Assembly (NCBI GenBank): GCA_030426395.1
Contig: JAUHYE010000030.1
Coordinates: 1-32,554, forward strand
Length of the DNA: 32,554 bases
Direction: 5' to 3'
DNA from: Phycisphaerae bacterium
Lineage (GTDB): Bacteria > Planctomycetota > Phycisphaerae > Phycisphaerales > UBA1924
The notes under the pieces were generated by a model. The model was not told the origin of the DNA and searched no databases. It saw only the letters and a list, made by a program, of their open reading frames with translations. Below, piece after piece: positions 24,576-32,554 of this stretch (positions are counted from its first letter, which is position 1; the number at the start of each line of letters is the position of its first letter). The translations under genes and the position numbers were made by a program.

Positions 24576-26251
24576 CGCACGTCGGCTCGCGGGCGATATC
24601 GGAAACCGTCGAGTTCGGGCTTCGGAGCGTGCTCGATCTGCACCCGCGCCTGGCCCAGCAGCGTGCCAGTCGAGACGGCAAGATTCACCTGCGCAAGCTG
24701 GTAGTCGACGATGGCCGAGAGCTCGCTGAGCTGGGCGTCGGCCAGGCGGGCGCTGGCGTCGAGCACATCGGTCGAGGTCGAGCGGCCGACGTTGAATTGT
24801 CGCTCTTCGGCCCGCAGCGTGCGCGTGGCCAATCTGACACGCTCACGGGCGGCGATCACACGCTGCCAGCTCGTTGCCATGTCGTCGAGCGCGTTGAGCA
24901 CGTCCTGGCGGATGGTCTGCTCGCGGAGTTGCTTGGTTGCGATGCGCTGCAGGCGGCTCAGCACGAGTTGGCGAAGGCGGGAAACCGCCGCCTCGTTGCC
25001 GATGGGTATAGCCGCCGTGAGCCCGATGCGCCAGTCCTCGAAATCGTTCTCGGCGAGCACCTCGGTGGCTGCGCCGTGGCTGCCACCGAGCCCATTGATG
25101 CGGTAGAGCGCGTCAAGGTTCAGCTCGGGAAGCGCCTGGTTCTCGGCTAGGTCGATGCGCACGAGGTCCTGGGCGAGTTGGAGTTCGACCTCGAGCAGTT
25201 CCATGCGTGAGGTGAGCGCGCTGCTGATGAGCGTCTCGCTGTTGGCGTCGTAGAGGGCCGGGTCGGGCACGCTGGCCAGGTCGATGGCGGTCTGGCTCTG
25301 AATCGGCAACTCGGGGAGATTCAGGAGGCGCTTGAGCTCGCGCTGCCGCGAGGCAGCGAGGTTCTGCGCGACGATGATCGCTTCGGCACGGTCCGCCACG
25401 CCGCTCTCGGCCCGTAAAACTTCGATCTCGGCGATGCGCTGGGCCTCGAGCTGCCGCTGGGCGCGTTCGAGCTGCGCGACGGCAAGGTCGCGCTGCTGGA
25501 TGCGCACCTCGATCTCCTGCCGCGCCGAGTAGAGCTGCCAGTACGCGCGATCCACCGCGGCGAGCTGGGCGATGACCTCCAGCTTCGTGCGCGTGGCGGC
25601 CAGCGAGCGATCGAGCGCGGCGATGCGCAGGGCCGATGTCGCAGCGCGACGGCCCGCGTTGCGCAGCAGGGGTTGGCTGAGGCTGAACTCCAGGTCTTGC
25701 GTGAAGGCCGGATCAACGGTGGCGAAGGGGTTGTTGGTCTGATTGCGCGTGAAGGGCGCCGCGATCGTGAAGTTACCGCCCACGCGGGTGGGGATGGTCA
25801 GCGAGGGGTTGAGCGACTGGAACTCCTGCTGAGCGTCCTGGAGCGTGCTGAAGGTGGGCGTGTCGGTCTGCTGCGCGACGCCAGAGACGCGGAACACCGC
25901 CTCGAACGCGGCTTCCTCTTCGGTCACGCGTTCGGCGGCGATGGTGGGGGCGATGAGCGACACGCGGACGTCGAGGTTGTTCTCGATCGCCGCCGCGCGG
26001 GCCGCCTCGATGGTTAGCGGCACCACGCCGGCGCCCGTGTCGACGACGACGGCCTTGGGCAACTCTGGTGGGGGCTCGACATCGCCCGCCAGTTCCGTGG
26101 TTCGTGGGAGCTCGAGCGGCTTGATGTGCTTCAGCCGACCATCGGGGCCGAGCAGCGCCTCGTCGGCCGGTGCGCGATCGAACGGCATCGCGCAGCCGGC
26201 GAGCAGCAGCAGCGGGAGGGCAATGGCAGCACGGCGATCCGGTTGGGGCAT
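24572..26251 (-). CDS. TolC-type outer-membrane efflux lipoprotein
   Basis: A 559-residue outer-membrane factor. Residues 1-20 form a lipoprotein signal with lipobox LAGC (Cys20), as in the NodT/OprM group. The rest has the two long alpha-helical repeats of the family, with LTIEAARAAAIENNLDVRVS at the start of the first, many Gln/Ala/Arg-rich helices and beta segments such as FSLSQPLLRNAGRR and GLTAAIPIGNEAAVSRL. It should form the trimeric exit duct for the upstream ABC pump. ATG 26251 lies 23 bp after the permease stop, with GGAG 7 nt upstream. The open frame continuing upstream to 27121 is a shadow of the permease. Confidence 0.92.
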   Translation of the reverse strand: MPQPDRRAAIALPLLLLAGCAMPFDRAPADEALLGPDGRLKHIKPLELPRTTELAGDVEPPPELPKAVVVDTGAGVVPLTIEAARAAAIENNLDVRVSLIAPTIAAERVTEEEAAFEAVFRVSGVAQQTDTPTFSTLQDAQQEFQSLNPSLTIPTRVGGNFTIAAPFTRNQTNNPFATVDPAFTQDLEFSLSQPLLRNAGRRAATSALRIAALDRSLAATRTKLEVIAQLAAVDRAYWQLYSARQEIEVRIQQRDLAVAQLERAQRQLEAQRIAEIEVLRAESGVADRAEAIIVAQNLAASRQRELKRLLNLPELPIQSQTAIDLASVPDPALYDANSETLISSALTSRMELLEVELQLAQDLVRIDLAENQALPELNLDALYRINGLGGSHGAATEVLAENDFEDWRIGLTAAIPIGNEAAVSRLRQLVLSRLQRIATKQLREQTIRQDVLNALDDMATSWQRVIAARERVRLATRTLRAEERQFNVGRSTSTDVLDASARLADAQLSELSAIVDYQLAQVNLAVSTGTLLGQARVQIEHAPKPELDGFRYRPRADVR

Positions 26252-26274
26252 TGAGGACTCCACGAGTGTGCCAT

Positions 26275-27516
26275 TCAGTCGTGACGCAGCGCCACGATCG
26301 GGTCGAGCCGGGCGGCCTTGATGGCGGGAAATACGCCGAACACCACGCCCGTGACGGCGCAGAAACCGACGGCAAGCGCGATGGCCCACAACGGCATGTT
26401 CGCGTGCTCCAGCGGCGCGTCGGGGATCTGCTTGAGCAGCAGGATGATGCCCTGCCCGATGGCGATGCCCACCGCCCCGCCCATCAGGCACAGCACGACA
26501 GCCTCGGTCAGGAACTGGATGAGGATGACCAGCGGCCGCGCGCCCACGGCCTTCCGCAGGCCGATCTCCCGCGTGCGTTCGGAGACCGACACGAGCATGA
26601 TGTTCATGATGCCGATGCCGCCGACGAGCAGGCTGATGCCCACGATGCCCGTCGCGCCGGCGATCAGCCCAGCCGACATCGTCTTGAAGCGGTCGAGGTG
26701 CTCTTGCAGGATCTCGACCTGGAACGTGGGCTCTTCTTCGGGGTCGAGCCCGCGCAGCGAGCGCATGATGGAGTCGACCTCGGCACGCGCATCCTCGGCC
26801 ACGTCCGGGCTGCTGATGGTGCCCACCGCCCAGCCGATCATGCCCTGCGGGTTCAGCACCATCGCGGTCTGGAAGGGCACGAAGAACTCTGCCCGGCTCT
26901 CGCCGCCGCCGAACATCTCGCTCAGGTCGAGCGTCTCGACGACGCCCACGATTTGGAACCGCCGCCCCGCCAGCAGCACGTGCTCGCCCACGGGGTTCTT
27001 CGGCAGGTTGAGTTCCTCGATGGTCTGCTCGTTGATGAGCAGCGCGTAGCGGCGTTGCTCGTTGTCCAGCGAGTTGAAGGGCCGCCCCTCGATCACGTGG
27101 CGGTTCTCGATGTCGTGCCACGCCGGGAAGATGCCGGTGACGCGGGCGCTGCCGATGGTCGCCTCGCCGTACTCCACTTTGCCTCCAGCGCTCCAGAACG
27201 GATTGATCGCGGTGACCGATGGTGAGTGCTCGACGATGGCGTCGATCTCGTCGAGTGTGAGCGCGACCTCCCGCCAGTTGACCTGCCCGCGCTTATCGCG
27301 TGGCACCTGGCCGCTGAGGTACATCTTGTTGACGCCAAACGTCTCGAACTCGCCCAGCACGAACCCGCGCAGGCCCTCGATGGCCGCGACCGTCGCCACC
27401 ACGGCCGCCACGCCGATCACGATGCCCAGGGTGGTCAGCAACGAGCGCACCTTGTTCGCCCAGATCTGGCCCAATGCCAGCACGACGGTCTGCATGAGCA
27501 GGCGGACCACGATCAT
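26275..27516 (-). CDS. MacB-type ABC transporter permease (FtsX family)
   Basis: A 413-residue inner-membrane protein. Helix one is about residues 20-45 (SLLTTLGIVIGVAAVVATVA). A large periplasmic domain (about 50-285) follows, then three C-terminal helices. The coupling pattern ERTREIGLRKAVGARP is diagnostic of the MacB/FtsX/LolC family. As in separate-subunit systems, the ATPase is its own gene. The start ATG 27516 overlaps the ATPase stop by 4 bp (ATGA), implying translational coupling. It should work with the adaptor and outer-membrane factor to move a substrate from the periplasm outward. The substrate is unknown. Confidence 0.94.
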   Translation of the reverse strand: MIVVRLLMQTVVLALGQIWANKVRSLLTTLGIVIGVAAVVATVAAIEGLRGFVLGEFETFGVNKMYLSGQVPRDKRGQVNWREVALTLDEIDAIVEHSPSVTAINPFWSAGGKVEYGEATIGSARVTGIFPAWHDIENRHVIEGRPFNSLDNEQRRYALLINEQTIEELNLPKNPVGEHVLLAGRRFQIVGVVETLDLSEMFGGGESRAEFFVPFQTAMVLNPQGMIGWAVGTISSPDVAEDARAEVDSIMRSLRGLDPEEEPTFQVEILQEHLDRFKTMSAGLIAGATGIVGISLLVGGIGIMNIMLVSVSERTREIGLRKAVGARPLVILIQFLTEAVVLCLMGGAVGIAIGQGIILLLKQIPDAPLEHANMPLWAIALAVGFCAVTGVVFGVFPAIKAARLDPIVALRHD

Positions 27517-28319
27517 GCCGGGGCTCCCTGCGCCTCGGCGTTGGCGCGCCGCGCCGCGGTGCTGGCGATGGATTGCAGGTACGCGGTGTGCAGCGGGTCC
27601 TCGCTCGTGGGCATGTCACTGAAGACCTTGCCGTCACGCAACCGGACGATTCGTTCGGCGTACCCGGCGACCTCCTCCTCGTGCGTCACGATGACGATGG
27701 TCTGACCGTCGTTGTGGAGATCGGTGAACAGGCCGATGATTTCGGTGGTCGTCTGCGAATCGAGGTTTCCCGTGGGCTCGTCGGCCAGCAGGATGGCCGG
27801 ATCGTTCACGAGCGCTCGGGCGACCGCGACGCGCTGGCGTTGCCCGCCCGAGAGCTGGTTGGGCCGGTGCCGCATGCGATCGCCCAGCCCGACCTTCCGC
27901 AGCGCCGCCTTGGCGCGACCACGGGCGCCGAACAGGTGCTTCTTGCTGTAGATCATCGGAAGCATGACGTTCTGGATGGCCGACGCCCGCGGCAAGAGCT
28001 CGAAGGTCTGGAAGATGAAGCCGATGCGTTCGTTGCGGACCTTGGCCAGCCGCGTCGCGCTCATCTTGCGGGTGGGGATGCCGGCAAGCTCGTACTCTCC
28101 AGCGGATGGGCGGTCGAGGCAGCCCAGCATGTTCATCAGCGTGCTCTTGCCCGAACCCGAAGCGCCCATGATGGCGACGAACTCGCCGGTGTTGATTTGC
28201 AAATCCACGCCATCGAGTGCGCGCACGCGTTCCACGCCCATCTTGTAGACCTTCTCGAGCCCCGTCACCCTGATCGCTGGCGCGTCGGCGCCAGCATTAG
28301 CCCGGCGTCTGCCCAGCAT
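27513..28319 (-). CDS. MacB/LolD-type ABC transporter ATPase
   Basis: A 268-residue cytoplasmic ATPase. Walker [10 protein letters not shown] is at residues 52-60, signature LSGGQ at 156-160, Walker [14 protein letters not shown] at 176-188 and the switch His213 in IVTHEE. The TGNLDS pattern is typical of the MacB/LolD/FtsE group. An extra C-terminal tail of about 40 residues follows the core. The start ATG 28319 lies inside the end of the adaptor gene (23-bp overlap), and the stop overlaps the permease start. Confidence 0.95.
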   Translation of the reverse strand: MLGRRRANAGADAPAIRVTGLEKVYKMGVERVRALDGVDLQINTGEFVAIMGASGSGKSTLMNMLGCLDRPSAGEYELAGIPTRKMSATRLAKVRNERIGFIFQTFELLPRASAIQNVMLPMIYSKKHLFGARGRAKAALRKVGLGDRMRHRPNQLSGGQRQRVAVARALVNDPAILLADEPTGNLDSQTTTEIIGLFTDLHNDGQTIVIVTHEEEVAGYAERIVRLRDGKVFSDMPTSEDPLHTAYLQSIASTAARRANAEAQGAPA

Positions 28320-29598
28320 CGCCGGCCTCCTCTGGCTCCGGGCTGGCGTCGGTGTCGGCGGCGCTCTGGTCGGCCTTCACCTCGTCACCATCGTCCAGGT
28401 CGCGCAGCACTCGGAACGGCCCGACGATGATGCTGTCGCCTTCCTCGAGCCCCTCCAGGATCACCGTATCGGTCAGATCGCTCACACCCGCTCGGACGGG
28501 GCGGGCTCGGGCCTTTGTACCTTCGAGCACGTACACGACAGTGGTGAAGGTCCGCAGCCGATCGACGAGCGGCGATGTGCGCACCGATTCGGGTAGGTTC
28601 TCGACACGCCGGTCGAGCACCGCCTGGCTTGGCACCACGATCGCGTCGCGCACCGTCTCGACGTGGATGTCGGCGTTGGCGGTCAGGCCCGTCCGAAGCA
28701 GGTCGTCCTCGCCCTGCTCGAGCAAGACCTCGGCCTGCACATAGCTCGTGCCGTCGGTAAAGATCCGCCGCTGCAATCCCACGCGTTCGACGACGCCCTC
28801 GAAGATCCGATCGCCATACGCCAGCAGCCGCACGTCGGCGGTCTGCCCCTCGCGTACCAAGCCCACGCTCGTCTCGTCGATGCGGGCCTGCATGACCATC
28901 TTGCCCAGGTCGGCGATCTCCATGATCAGCGAGCCCTGGTTCTGGAAGGTGCCCAGCACCGTTTCGCCGACCTCCATGGGCAGGTTCACGATGCGTCCGT
29001 TGATGGGGCTCACGATGACCGCGTTCTCCAGGTCTCGCTTGGCGGCGCGGACGTCGGCCCGGGCGGCTTCGATGCCCGCCTCGATGACCGCCACGCTGCT
29101 GCGCGCCTGCAAGGCCCGCGTATTCGCCGAGTCGTACTCGGTCTTGGCGATGTCCTTGGTGTCCAGCAACTCCTGCAATCGGCCGAGTTCCAGCAAGGCC
29201 AATTCGAGTTCGGCCTTCGCGCCGTCGAGCTGGGACTCCTGCGAACGCACCCGCGACTCGGCCGCGTCGAGCCTGGCCTGAAGGTCGATCGAGTCCAGCC
29301 GGCAGATGACGTCGCCCTCGCGCACGGCCTGGCCTTCGCTGAACGGCAACGCCATGATGCGAGCGCTCACCTCGGCGGAGATCTGCACCATGTGCCGTGG
29401 TTCGATGGCGCCCGGGGCGTTGATCGTGCGGCGCAGGTCGCTCAATCGCGCCGGCTCGGCCACGACGCGCACGTCCTCGGCCTTGGGCGTGAATCGCTCG
29501 CGGATGCCCTCGGGCCCGCCCATCTGCATCACGCCGATTGCGCCAACGACCCCCAGGGTTATCAGAACTACAGCGATCACCACCAGCGTCTTGATCAT
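28297..29598 (-). CDS. Periplasmic adaptor (HlyD/MacA-type membrane fusion protein)
   Basis: A 433-residue protein with an N-terminal helix (residues 2-26, TLVVIAVVLITLGVVGAIGV). The lipoyl/barrel-sandwich half motif GAIEPRHMVQISAEVSARI is followed by a long helical hairpin and the return half AVIVSPINGRIVNLPMEVG. Beta-barrel and membrane-proximal domains follow. The acidic tail (ADQSAADTDASPEPEEAG) is unusual but not functionally telling. It links the permease to the outer-membrane factor. ATG 29598 has GGAG 6 nt upstream. It heads the four-gene efflux operon; the open frame continuing to 30624 runs antisense through a dockerin-type gene and is not real. Confidence 0.92.
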   Translation of the reverse strand: MIKTLVVIAVVLITLGVVGAIGVMQMGGPEGIRERFTPKAEDVRVVAEPARLSDLRRTINAPGAIEPRHMVQISAEVSARIMALPFSEGQAVREGDVICRLDSIDLQARLDAAESRVRSQESQLDGAKAELELALLELGRLQELLDTKDIAKTEYDSANTRALQARSSVAVIEAGIEAARADVRAAKRDLENAVIVSPINGRIVNLPMEVGETVLGTFQNQGSLIMEIADLGKMVMQARIDETSVGLVREGQTADVRLLAYGDRIFEGVVERVGLQRRIFTDGTSYVQAEVLLEQGEDDLLRTGLTANADIHVETVRDAIVVPSQAVLDRRVENLPESVRTSPLVDRLRTFTTVVYVLEGTKARARPVRAGVSDLTDTVILEGLEEGDSIIVGPFRVLRDLDDGDEVKADQSAADTDASPEPEEAGDAGQTPG

Positions 29599-29766
29599 CC
29601 GAGTCTCCGGCTCACTTGGCCCTGGAGGGCGTGGTTGTAGGGTATTTTGGGACGTCGGGCGTTCGGATTTCCCGATTGCGCAGCATTTCGCGTAGAAGGG
29701 CACATCGCGCGATGTGTACCATAAAGCCTCGTGTTCGTTTCTCAACTCAGAGAAAGAGGGGTCATC
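29599..29766. promoter_or_regulatory. Divergent control region of efflux operon and dockerin genes
   Basis: 168 bp containing the 16-bp palindrome. It is less GC-rich near 29717-29765. AGAGAAAGAGGGG just before ATG 29767 provides a ribosome site. I cannot place promoters with confidence. Confidence 0.45.
29701..29716. promoter_or_regulatory. Perfect 16-bp palindrome in the divergent control region
   Basis: CACATCGCGCGATGTG reads the same on both strands. It lies 102 bp upstream of the efflux adaptor start and 50 bp upstream of the dockerin gene start, the right place for a dimeric regulator's operator. No loop is present, so it is more like a protein site than a terminator. Confidence 0.55.
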
Positions 29767-30492
29767 ATGACTTATCGTATCGCAAGCGTTGTGGCGTTGG
29801 CCGGTGTGGCCGCCGCTGCCCATGCCCAGTTTACCGCTTACGGCGACCGCGCGGCATGGGAGAGCGATCCCATCGTCGGTGGCGTCTTCGACCTCGAAGA
29901 CTGGAGCGGGTTCGCCATCCCCGACCTCAACCCGTCGCTGGGCGTGATTCCCACCGACTGGGGCACCATCGAGGTCGAGGGCGTCGATGACAGCGGCGCA
30001 TCGATCCAGGCCGGCGAGTTTGATGGTGAGATCTTCCCCGCCACCGGCCACGTCGCCTACGTGTTCACATTTGACAACCCGATCCAGGCCATGGGTTGGG
30101 ACACTTTCGGGGCCGCCTCGGGCATCGCCATCGCCATCGAAACCGACCAGGGCATCGCCGATATCCTCGACTTCATCCCCGGCGGGTTCGATGACACGTT
30201 CCTTGGTTTCACCAGCAGTGAGCCGGTGACCGTGGTCCGCATCATCGCGTCGCCCAGCTATCCCGGCACCGCCGTGGGCGAGATCTTCCAAGCTGACGAC
30301 ATGGTCTTCGCCGGCGGGGAGGCCTGCCGCGCCGACCTCGACGGCGACGGGGAGTTGACGTTGTTCGACTTCCTGGCGTTCCAGAACGCCTTCGACGCCG
30401 GCGACCCAATCGCCGACTTCGACGGCGACGGTGACCTCACGCTGTTCGATTTCCTGGCGTTCCAGAATGAGTTCGACGCCGGCTGCGAGTAA
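29767..30492 (+). CDS. Secreted dockerin-type protein, copy 1
   Basis: A 241-residue exported protein. The signal peptide ends AHA before QFTAY (about residue 20). Residues 21-186 look like a beta-sandwich, with FPATGHVAYVFTFD, GWDTFGAASGI, TFLGFTSSEPV and a DDMVFAGG end, resembling N-terminal domains of planctomycete and PEP-CTERM surface proteins. From residue 187, two calcium loops (DLDGDGELTLFDF, DFDGDGDLTLFDF) form a dockerin-like pair ending in Gly-Cys-Glu. This is the 'GC-type' C-terminal module of Phycisphaerae, thought to anchor or sort exported proteins. Copy 2 follows after 131 bp. Own terminator downstream. Ligand unknown. Confidence 0.85.
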   Translation: MTYRIASVVALAGVAAAAHAQFTAYGDRAAWESDPIVGGVFDLEDWSGFAIPDLNPSLGVIPTDWGTIEVEGVDDSGASIQAGEFDGEIFPATGHVAYVFTFDNPIQAMGWDTFGAASGIAIAIETDQGIADILDFIPGGFDDTFLGFTSSEPVTVVRIIASPSYPGTAVGEIFQADDMVFAGGEACRADLDGDGELTLFDFLAFQNAFDAGDPIADFDGDGDLTLFDFLAFQNEFDAGCE

Positions 30493-30522
30493 GCCGACTG
30501 TCCGACATCGACGTTCTGCAAT

Positions 30523-30548
30523 GCCCTTCGCGCTCGCGAAGGGCTTTT
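30523..30548 (+). terminator. Terminator after dockerin copy 1
   Basis: GCCCTTCGC (30523-30531), loop GCTC, GCGAAGGGC (30536-30544), then TTTT. A perfect 9-bp stem 30 bp after the stop. Confidence 0.88.
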
Positions 30549-30623
30549 CGTGGTCCAAGCCTCGGTTGCGCGGCCAGATCGAGCTGCGCCGCTCGCCGGG
30601 GCCACATCTCAAGGGGGTTCGCA

Positions 30624-31349
30624 ATGTTCGACAGAGTCATTTGCATCGTCGCCGTGGCCGGTGTCTCCGCCGCGGCCCAGGCCCAGTTCACCGCGTACAC
30701 CAGCCGGAGCGCGTGGGAGGGCGACCCACTCGTCGGCGGCGACTTCCTGACCGAGGATTTCGGCGGCTTCGCCATCGATCCGCTCCAGCCGTCTAGCGGC
30801 GTGATCCCGTTCGATTTCGGTTCCATGGTCGTTGAAGGCTCCGACAGCACCACCGGCTCGCCCGCTATTGCCGGAGGCACGTTTCAGGGCTCGATCTTCC
30901 CCGCCACGGGCCATGTCGCATACGTGTTCACGTTCGATGATCCGGTGCAGGCCTTCGGCTGGGATACCTTCGGTGCCGCCACCGGCATCGGCATTGCCAT
31001 CGAGACCACCGAGGGCATCGCCGACGTATTCGACCTGGGTGTCAGCGGCGACTTCTTCCTGGGCTTTACGAGCAGCACGCCGGTCAGCGAGGTCCGCATC
31101 ATCGCCGCGCCAGCGTACGGCGGTTCGGCCGTGGGCGAGATCTTCGACGCCGATGATCTGGTGTGGGCCGGTGGCGAACCCTGCCGCGCCGACTTCGACG
31201 GCGACGGCCAACTCACGATCTTCGATTTCCTCGGTTTCCAGAACGCCTTCGACGCTGGCGACCTGGCGGCGGACTTTGATGGCGATGGCGCGCTGACCAT
31301 CTTCGACTTCCTTGCCTTCCAGAACGAATTCGACGCCGGCTGCGAGTAG
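30624..31349 (+). CDS. Secreted dockerin-type protein, copy 2 (tandem paralogue)
   Basis: Also 241 residues and clearly paralogous to copy 1 along its whole length, with identical blocks FPATGHVAYVFTFD and FDFLAFQNEFDAGCE. Signal peptide ends AQA before QFTAY. The calcium loops are DFDGDGQLTIFDF and DFDGDGALTIFDF. The beta-domain has drifted most around residues 40-90 (LTEDFGGFAI against DLEDWSGFAI) and by small indels. AAGGGGG precedes the ATG. As copy 1 ends in its own terminator, copy 2 needs its own promoter in the 75 bp after 30548 or read-through. It is followed by its own terminator. Confidence 0.85.
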   Translation: MFDRVICIVAVAGVSAAAQAQFTAYTSRSAWEGDPLVGGDFLTEDFGGFAIDPLQPSSGVIPFDFGSMVVEGSDSTTGSPAIAGGTFQGSIFPATGHVAYVFTFDDPVQAFGWDTFGAATGIGIAIETTEGIADVFDLGVSGDFFLGFTSSTPVSEVRIIAAPAYGGSAVGEIFDADDLVWAGGEPCRADFDGDGQLTIFDFLGFQNAFDAGDLAADFDGDGALTIFDFLAFQNEFDAGCE

Positions 31350-31379
31350 GCCGCATCGTTCGAGGCAGCAATCGACCAA

Positions 31380-31403
31380 CCCCTGCACAAGCGGGGGGTT
31401 TTT
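31380..31403 (+). terminator. Terminator after dockerin copy 2
   Basis: CCCCTGC (31380-31386), loop ACAA, GCGGGGG (31391-31397) with one T-G pair, then a T-run (31399-31403). Confidence 0.85.
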
Positions 31404-31514
31404 CCATGCTTGCGCGGGCAATCGGCAGGCACAGCCCGCGGGCCTGCGCTGGCCGGTATCATGCGGTATCAGACTCAGCCCCACCTGGGGCCGGGAGATG
31501 AAGGAGAATTTACA

Positions 31515-32126
31515 ATGGCATACACACTGCCCGATCTGCCCTACGCCAAGGACGCCCTCGAGCCGCACATCGATGCGAAGACGATGGAGATCCATCACGG
31601 CAAGCACCACCAGGGCTACGTCGACAAGTTGAACAAGGCCCTCGAAGGCTCGCCCATGGCCAACAAGCCCGTGGAAGAGGTCCTCAAGAACATCAACGAC
31701 GTCCCGCAGGACAAGCGGCAGGCCGTCATCAACAACGGCGGCGGCCACGCCAATCACAGCCTGTTCTGGCAAATCATGGCCCCCAACGCCGGCGGCAAGC
31801 CCGATGGTGATCTGGCCAAGGCCATCGAGACCGACTTGGGCGGCTTCGACAAATTCCAGGCCGACTTTGCCGATGCGGCCGCGGGCCGGTTTGGGTCGGG
31901 CTGGGCCTGGCTTGTCGTCGATGGCGGCGGCAAGCTCCAGGTCACGAGCACGGCCAATCAGGACAGCCCGCTCATGGACGGCCATACGCCCATCCTGGGC
32001 GTTGACGTCTGGGAGCACGCCTACTACCTGAACTACCAGAACCGTCGCCCCGACTATGTGAAATCGTGGTGGAACGTCGTGAATTGGCCCAAGGTGGCCG
32101 AGTTCTACGGCAAGGCCCGCGGCTGA
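31515..32126 (+). CDS. sodA: Superoxide dismutase, Mn type
   Basis: A 203-residue Fe/Mn-family superoxide dismutase that converts superoxide to oxygen and hydrogen peroxide in the cytoplasm. Metal ligands are His27 (MEIHHGKHH), His81 ([11 protein letters not shown]), Asp164 and His168 ([12 protein letters not shown]). The Gly-Gly-Gly-His-Ala-Asn-His stretch and the active-site Gln149 in NQDSPL point to manganese rather than iron, although cambialistic use is possible. No signal peptide. AAGGAGA lies 7 nt before ATG 31515. The 111-bp gap after the terminator holds TATCAT (31457-31462), a candidate -10 without a clear -35. Confidence 0.95.
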   Translation: MAYTLPDLPYAKDALEPHIDAKTMEIHHGKHHQGYVDKLNKALEGSPMANKPVEEVLKNINDVPQDKRQAVINNGGGHANHSLFWQIMAPNAGGKPDGDLAKAIETDLGGFDKFQADFADAAAGRFGSGWAWLVVDGGGKLQVTSTANQDSPLMDGHTPILGVDVWEHAYYLNYQNRRPDYVKSWWNVVNWPKVAEFYGKARG

Positions 32127-32281
32127 TCGGCCGGGCGGGTGGTCGCCCCATGGTCGAGTTCGGCCTGGTAGGCGCCGGCCAGAAGCCAGAATAGAAGAGC
32201 CAGAATCGCGATCGGCGACAGGATGACCCCTGTCACGATCGCGTTTTTCTTCCACCCGTTGCGGCGGGAGCGTGTGGCCAT
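32105..32281 (-). CDS. Possible small membrane protein antisense to sod 3' end
   Basis: A 58-residue frame from ATG 32281 with a basic start ([13 protein letters not shown]), one strong helix ([20 protein letters not shown]) and a polar tail. Its stop lies 22 bp inside the superoxide dismutase gene. There is no good ribosome site; a longer start at 32350 exists. The positive-inside pattern argues for a real protein. Confidence 0.45.
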   Translation of the reverse strand: MATRSRRNGWKKNAIVTGVILSPIAILALLFWLLAGAYQAELDHGATTRPADQPRALP

Positions 32282-32554
32282 GGGCAATGGTAGGGGTCGG
32301 GGGTTATTCGGGATAACCATTAAGGAAATCTGGATAAAATGAATGGACAAGATCGACTTTTGCCGTTATGTTGACGGCTGTGCTCGCGCGGGCCGTCGCA
32401 GGGATGGCGATGGAGCGGCTCGATGCGAGGTTCGTGGGGTCCGATTGGTTGCGCACATTGCGGCAGTGTTACCCCTTGTCCGTTGGAAAGGGGAAACTTT
32501 TGCTTGATGCGCGTCGTATATTTGCTGTGCGTCTCCGAAGACAGACGAGCCCAA
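32282..32554 (+). other. Unresolved right end, possible partial gene
   Basis: An open plus frame starts at ATG 32368 and reaches the window end (62 codons), but it has no ribosome site and no recognised motif. Otherwise I see no gene here. Confidence 0.25.

Noticed and set aside
30609-32255. A 548-codon minus-strand open frame
   Set aside because: Runs antisense through dockerin copy 2 and sod, both well supported.

Overview
The window reads as a high-GC, gene-dense chromosomal segment from a planctomycete of the class Phycisphaerae. The strongest pointers are two secreted proteins ending in paired calcium-loop (dockerin-like) repeats that finish in Gly-Cys-Glu, a HEAT-repeat lipoprotein, a RedB-type thioredoxin-fold protein and an FG-GAP/ASPIC-UnbV protein. 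The genus cannot be fixed from the sequence. I see no insertion sequence, prophage, CRISPR array or recognisable defence island, so this looks like mostly core chromosome with some lineage-specific genes.

Layout. 1-2662 (minus): a tightly overlapped operon of a UDPGP-family sugar nucleotidyltransferase, an alpha/beta hydrolase and a protein cut by the window edge whose start looks like an MFS (UMF1) transporter but continues into a MotB/OmpA-like domain. 2746-8085 (plus): ribulose-phosphate 3-epimerase, a histidine-phosphatase-fold protein that has lost both catalytic histidines, accD, lnt and a HEAT-repeat lipoprotein. 8086-8539: a gene-free gap with a putative terminator. 8540-9827 (plus): a membrane-anchored coiled-coil protein, a tiny membrane protein and tRNA-Asp(GTC) with a clear terminator. 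10005-15342 (plus): RedB-like protein, membrane PAS-GGDEF-EAL protein, two-TM ion channel and GT-C glycosyltransferase. 15339-21259 (minus): flavin-binding stress-type protein, aspS, zinc-ribbon/HEAT membrane protein, lipid kinase and a DUF4034-like protein. 21452-24575 (plus): a B12-binding domain fused to a MeaB-type GTPase, an FG-GAP/ASPIC-UnbV secreted protein and a DUF1294 membrane protein. 24572-29598 (minus): a complete tripartite efflux operon (adaptor, ATPase, permease, outer-membrane factor). 29767-32126 (plus): tandem paralogous dockerin-type secreted proteins and a Mn-type superoxide dismutase. 32105-32554: a small antisense membrane protein and an unresolved right end.

How genes work together. 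The efflux operon is a self-contained MacAB-TolC-like machine. It is divergent from the dockerin pair, and the shared control region holds a perfect 16-bp palindrome. lnt matures lipoproteins and is followed directly by a lipoprotein gene; accD supplies fatty acid synthesis for the same envelope. aspS and tRNA-Asp both occur, but about 6 kb apart in different units. The most unusual items are the MFS/MotB chimeric N-terminus, the catalytically dead histidine phosphatase, the B12-GTPase fusion without a mutase core, the palindrome, and an MreC-like coiled-coil/small-membrane-protein pair. I did not find a convincing multi-gene system of a wholly new kind.
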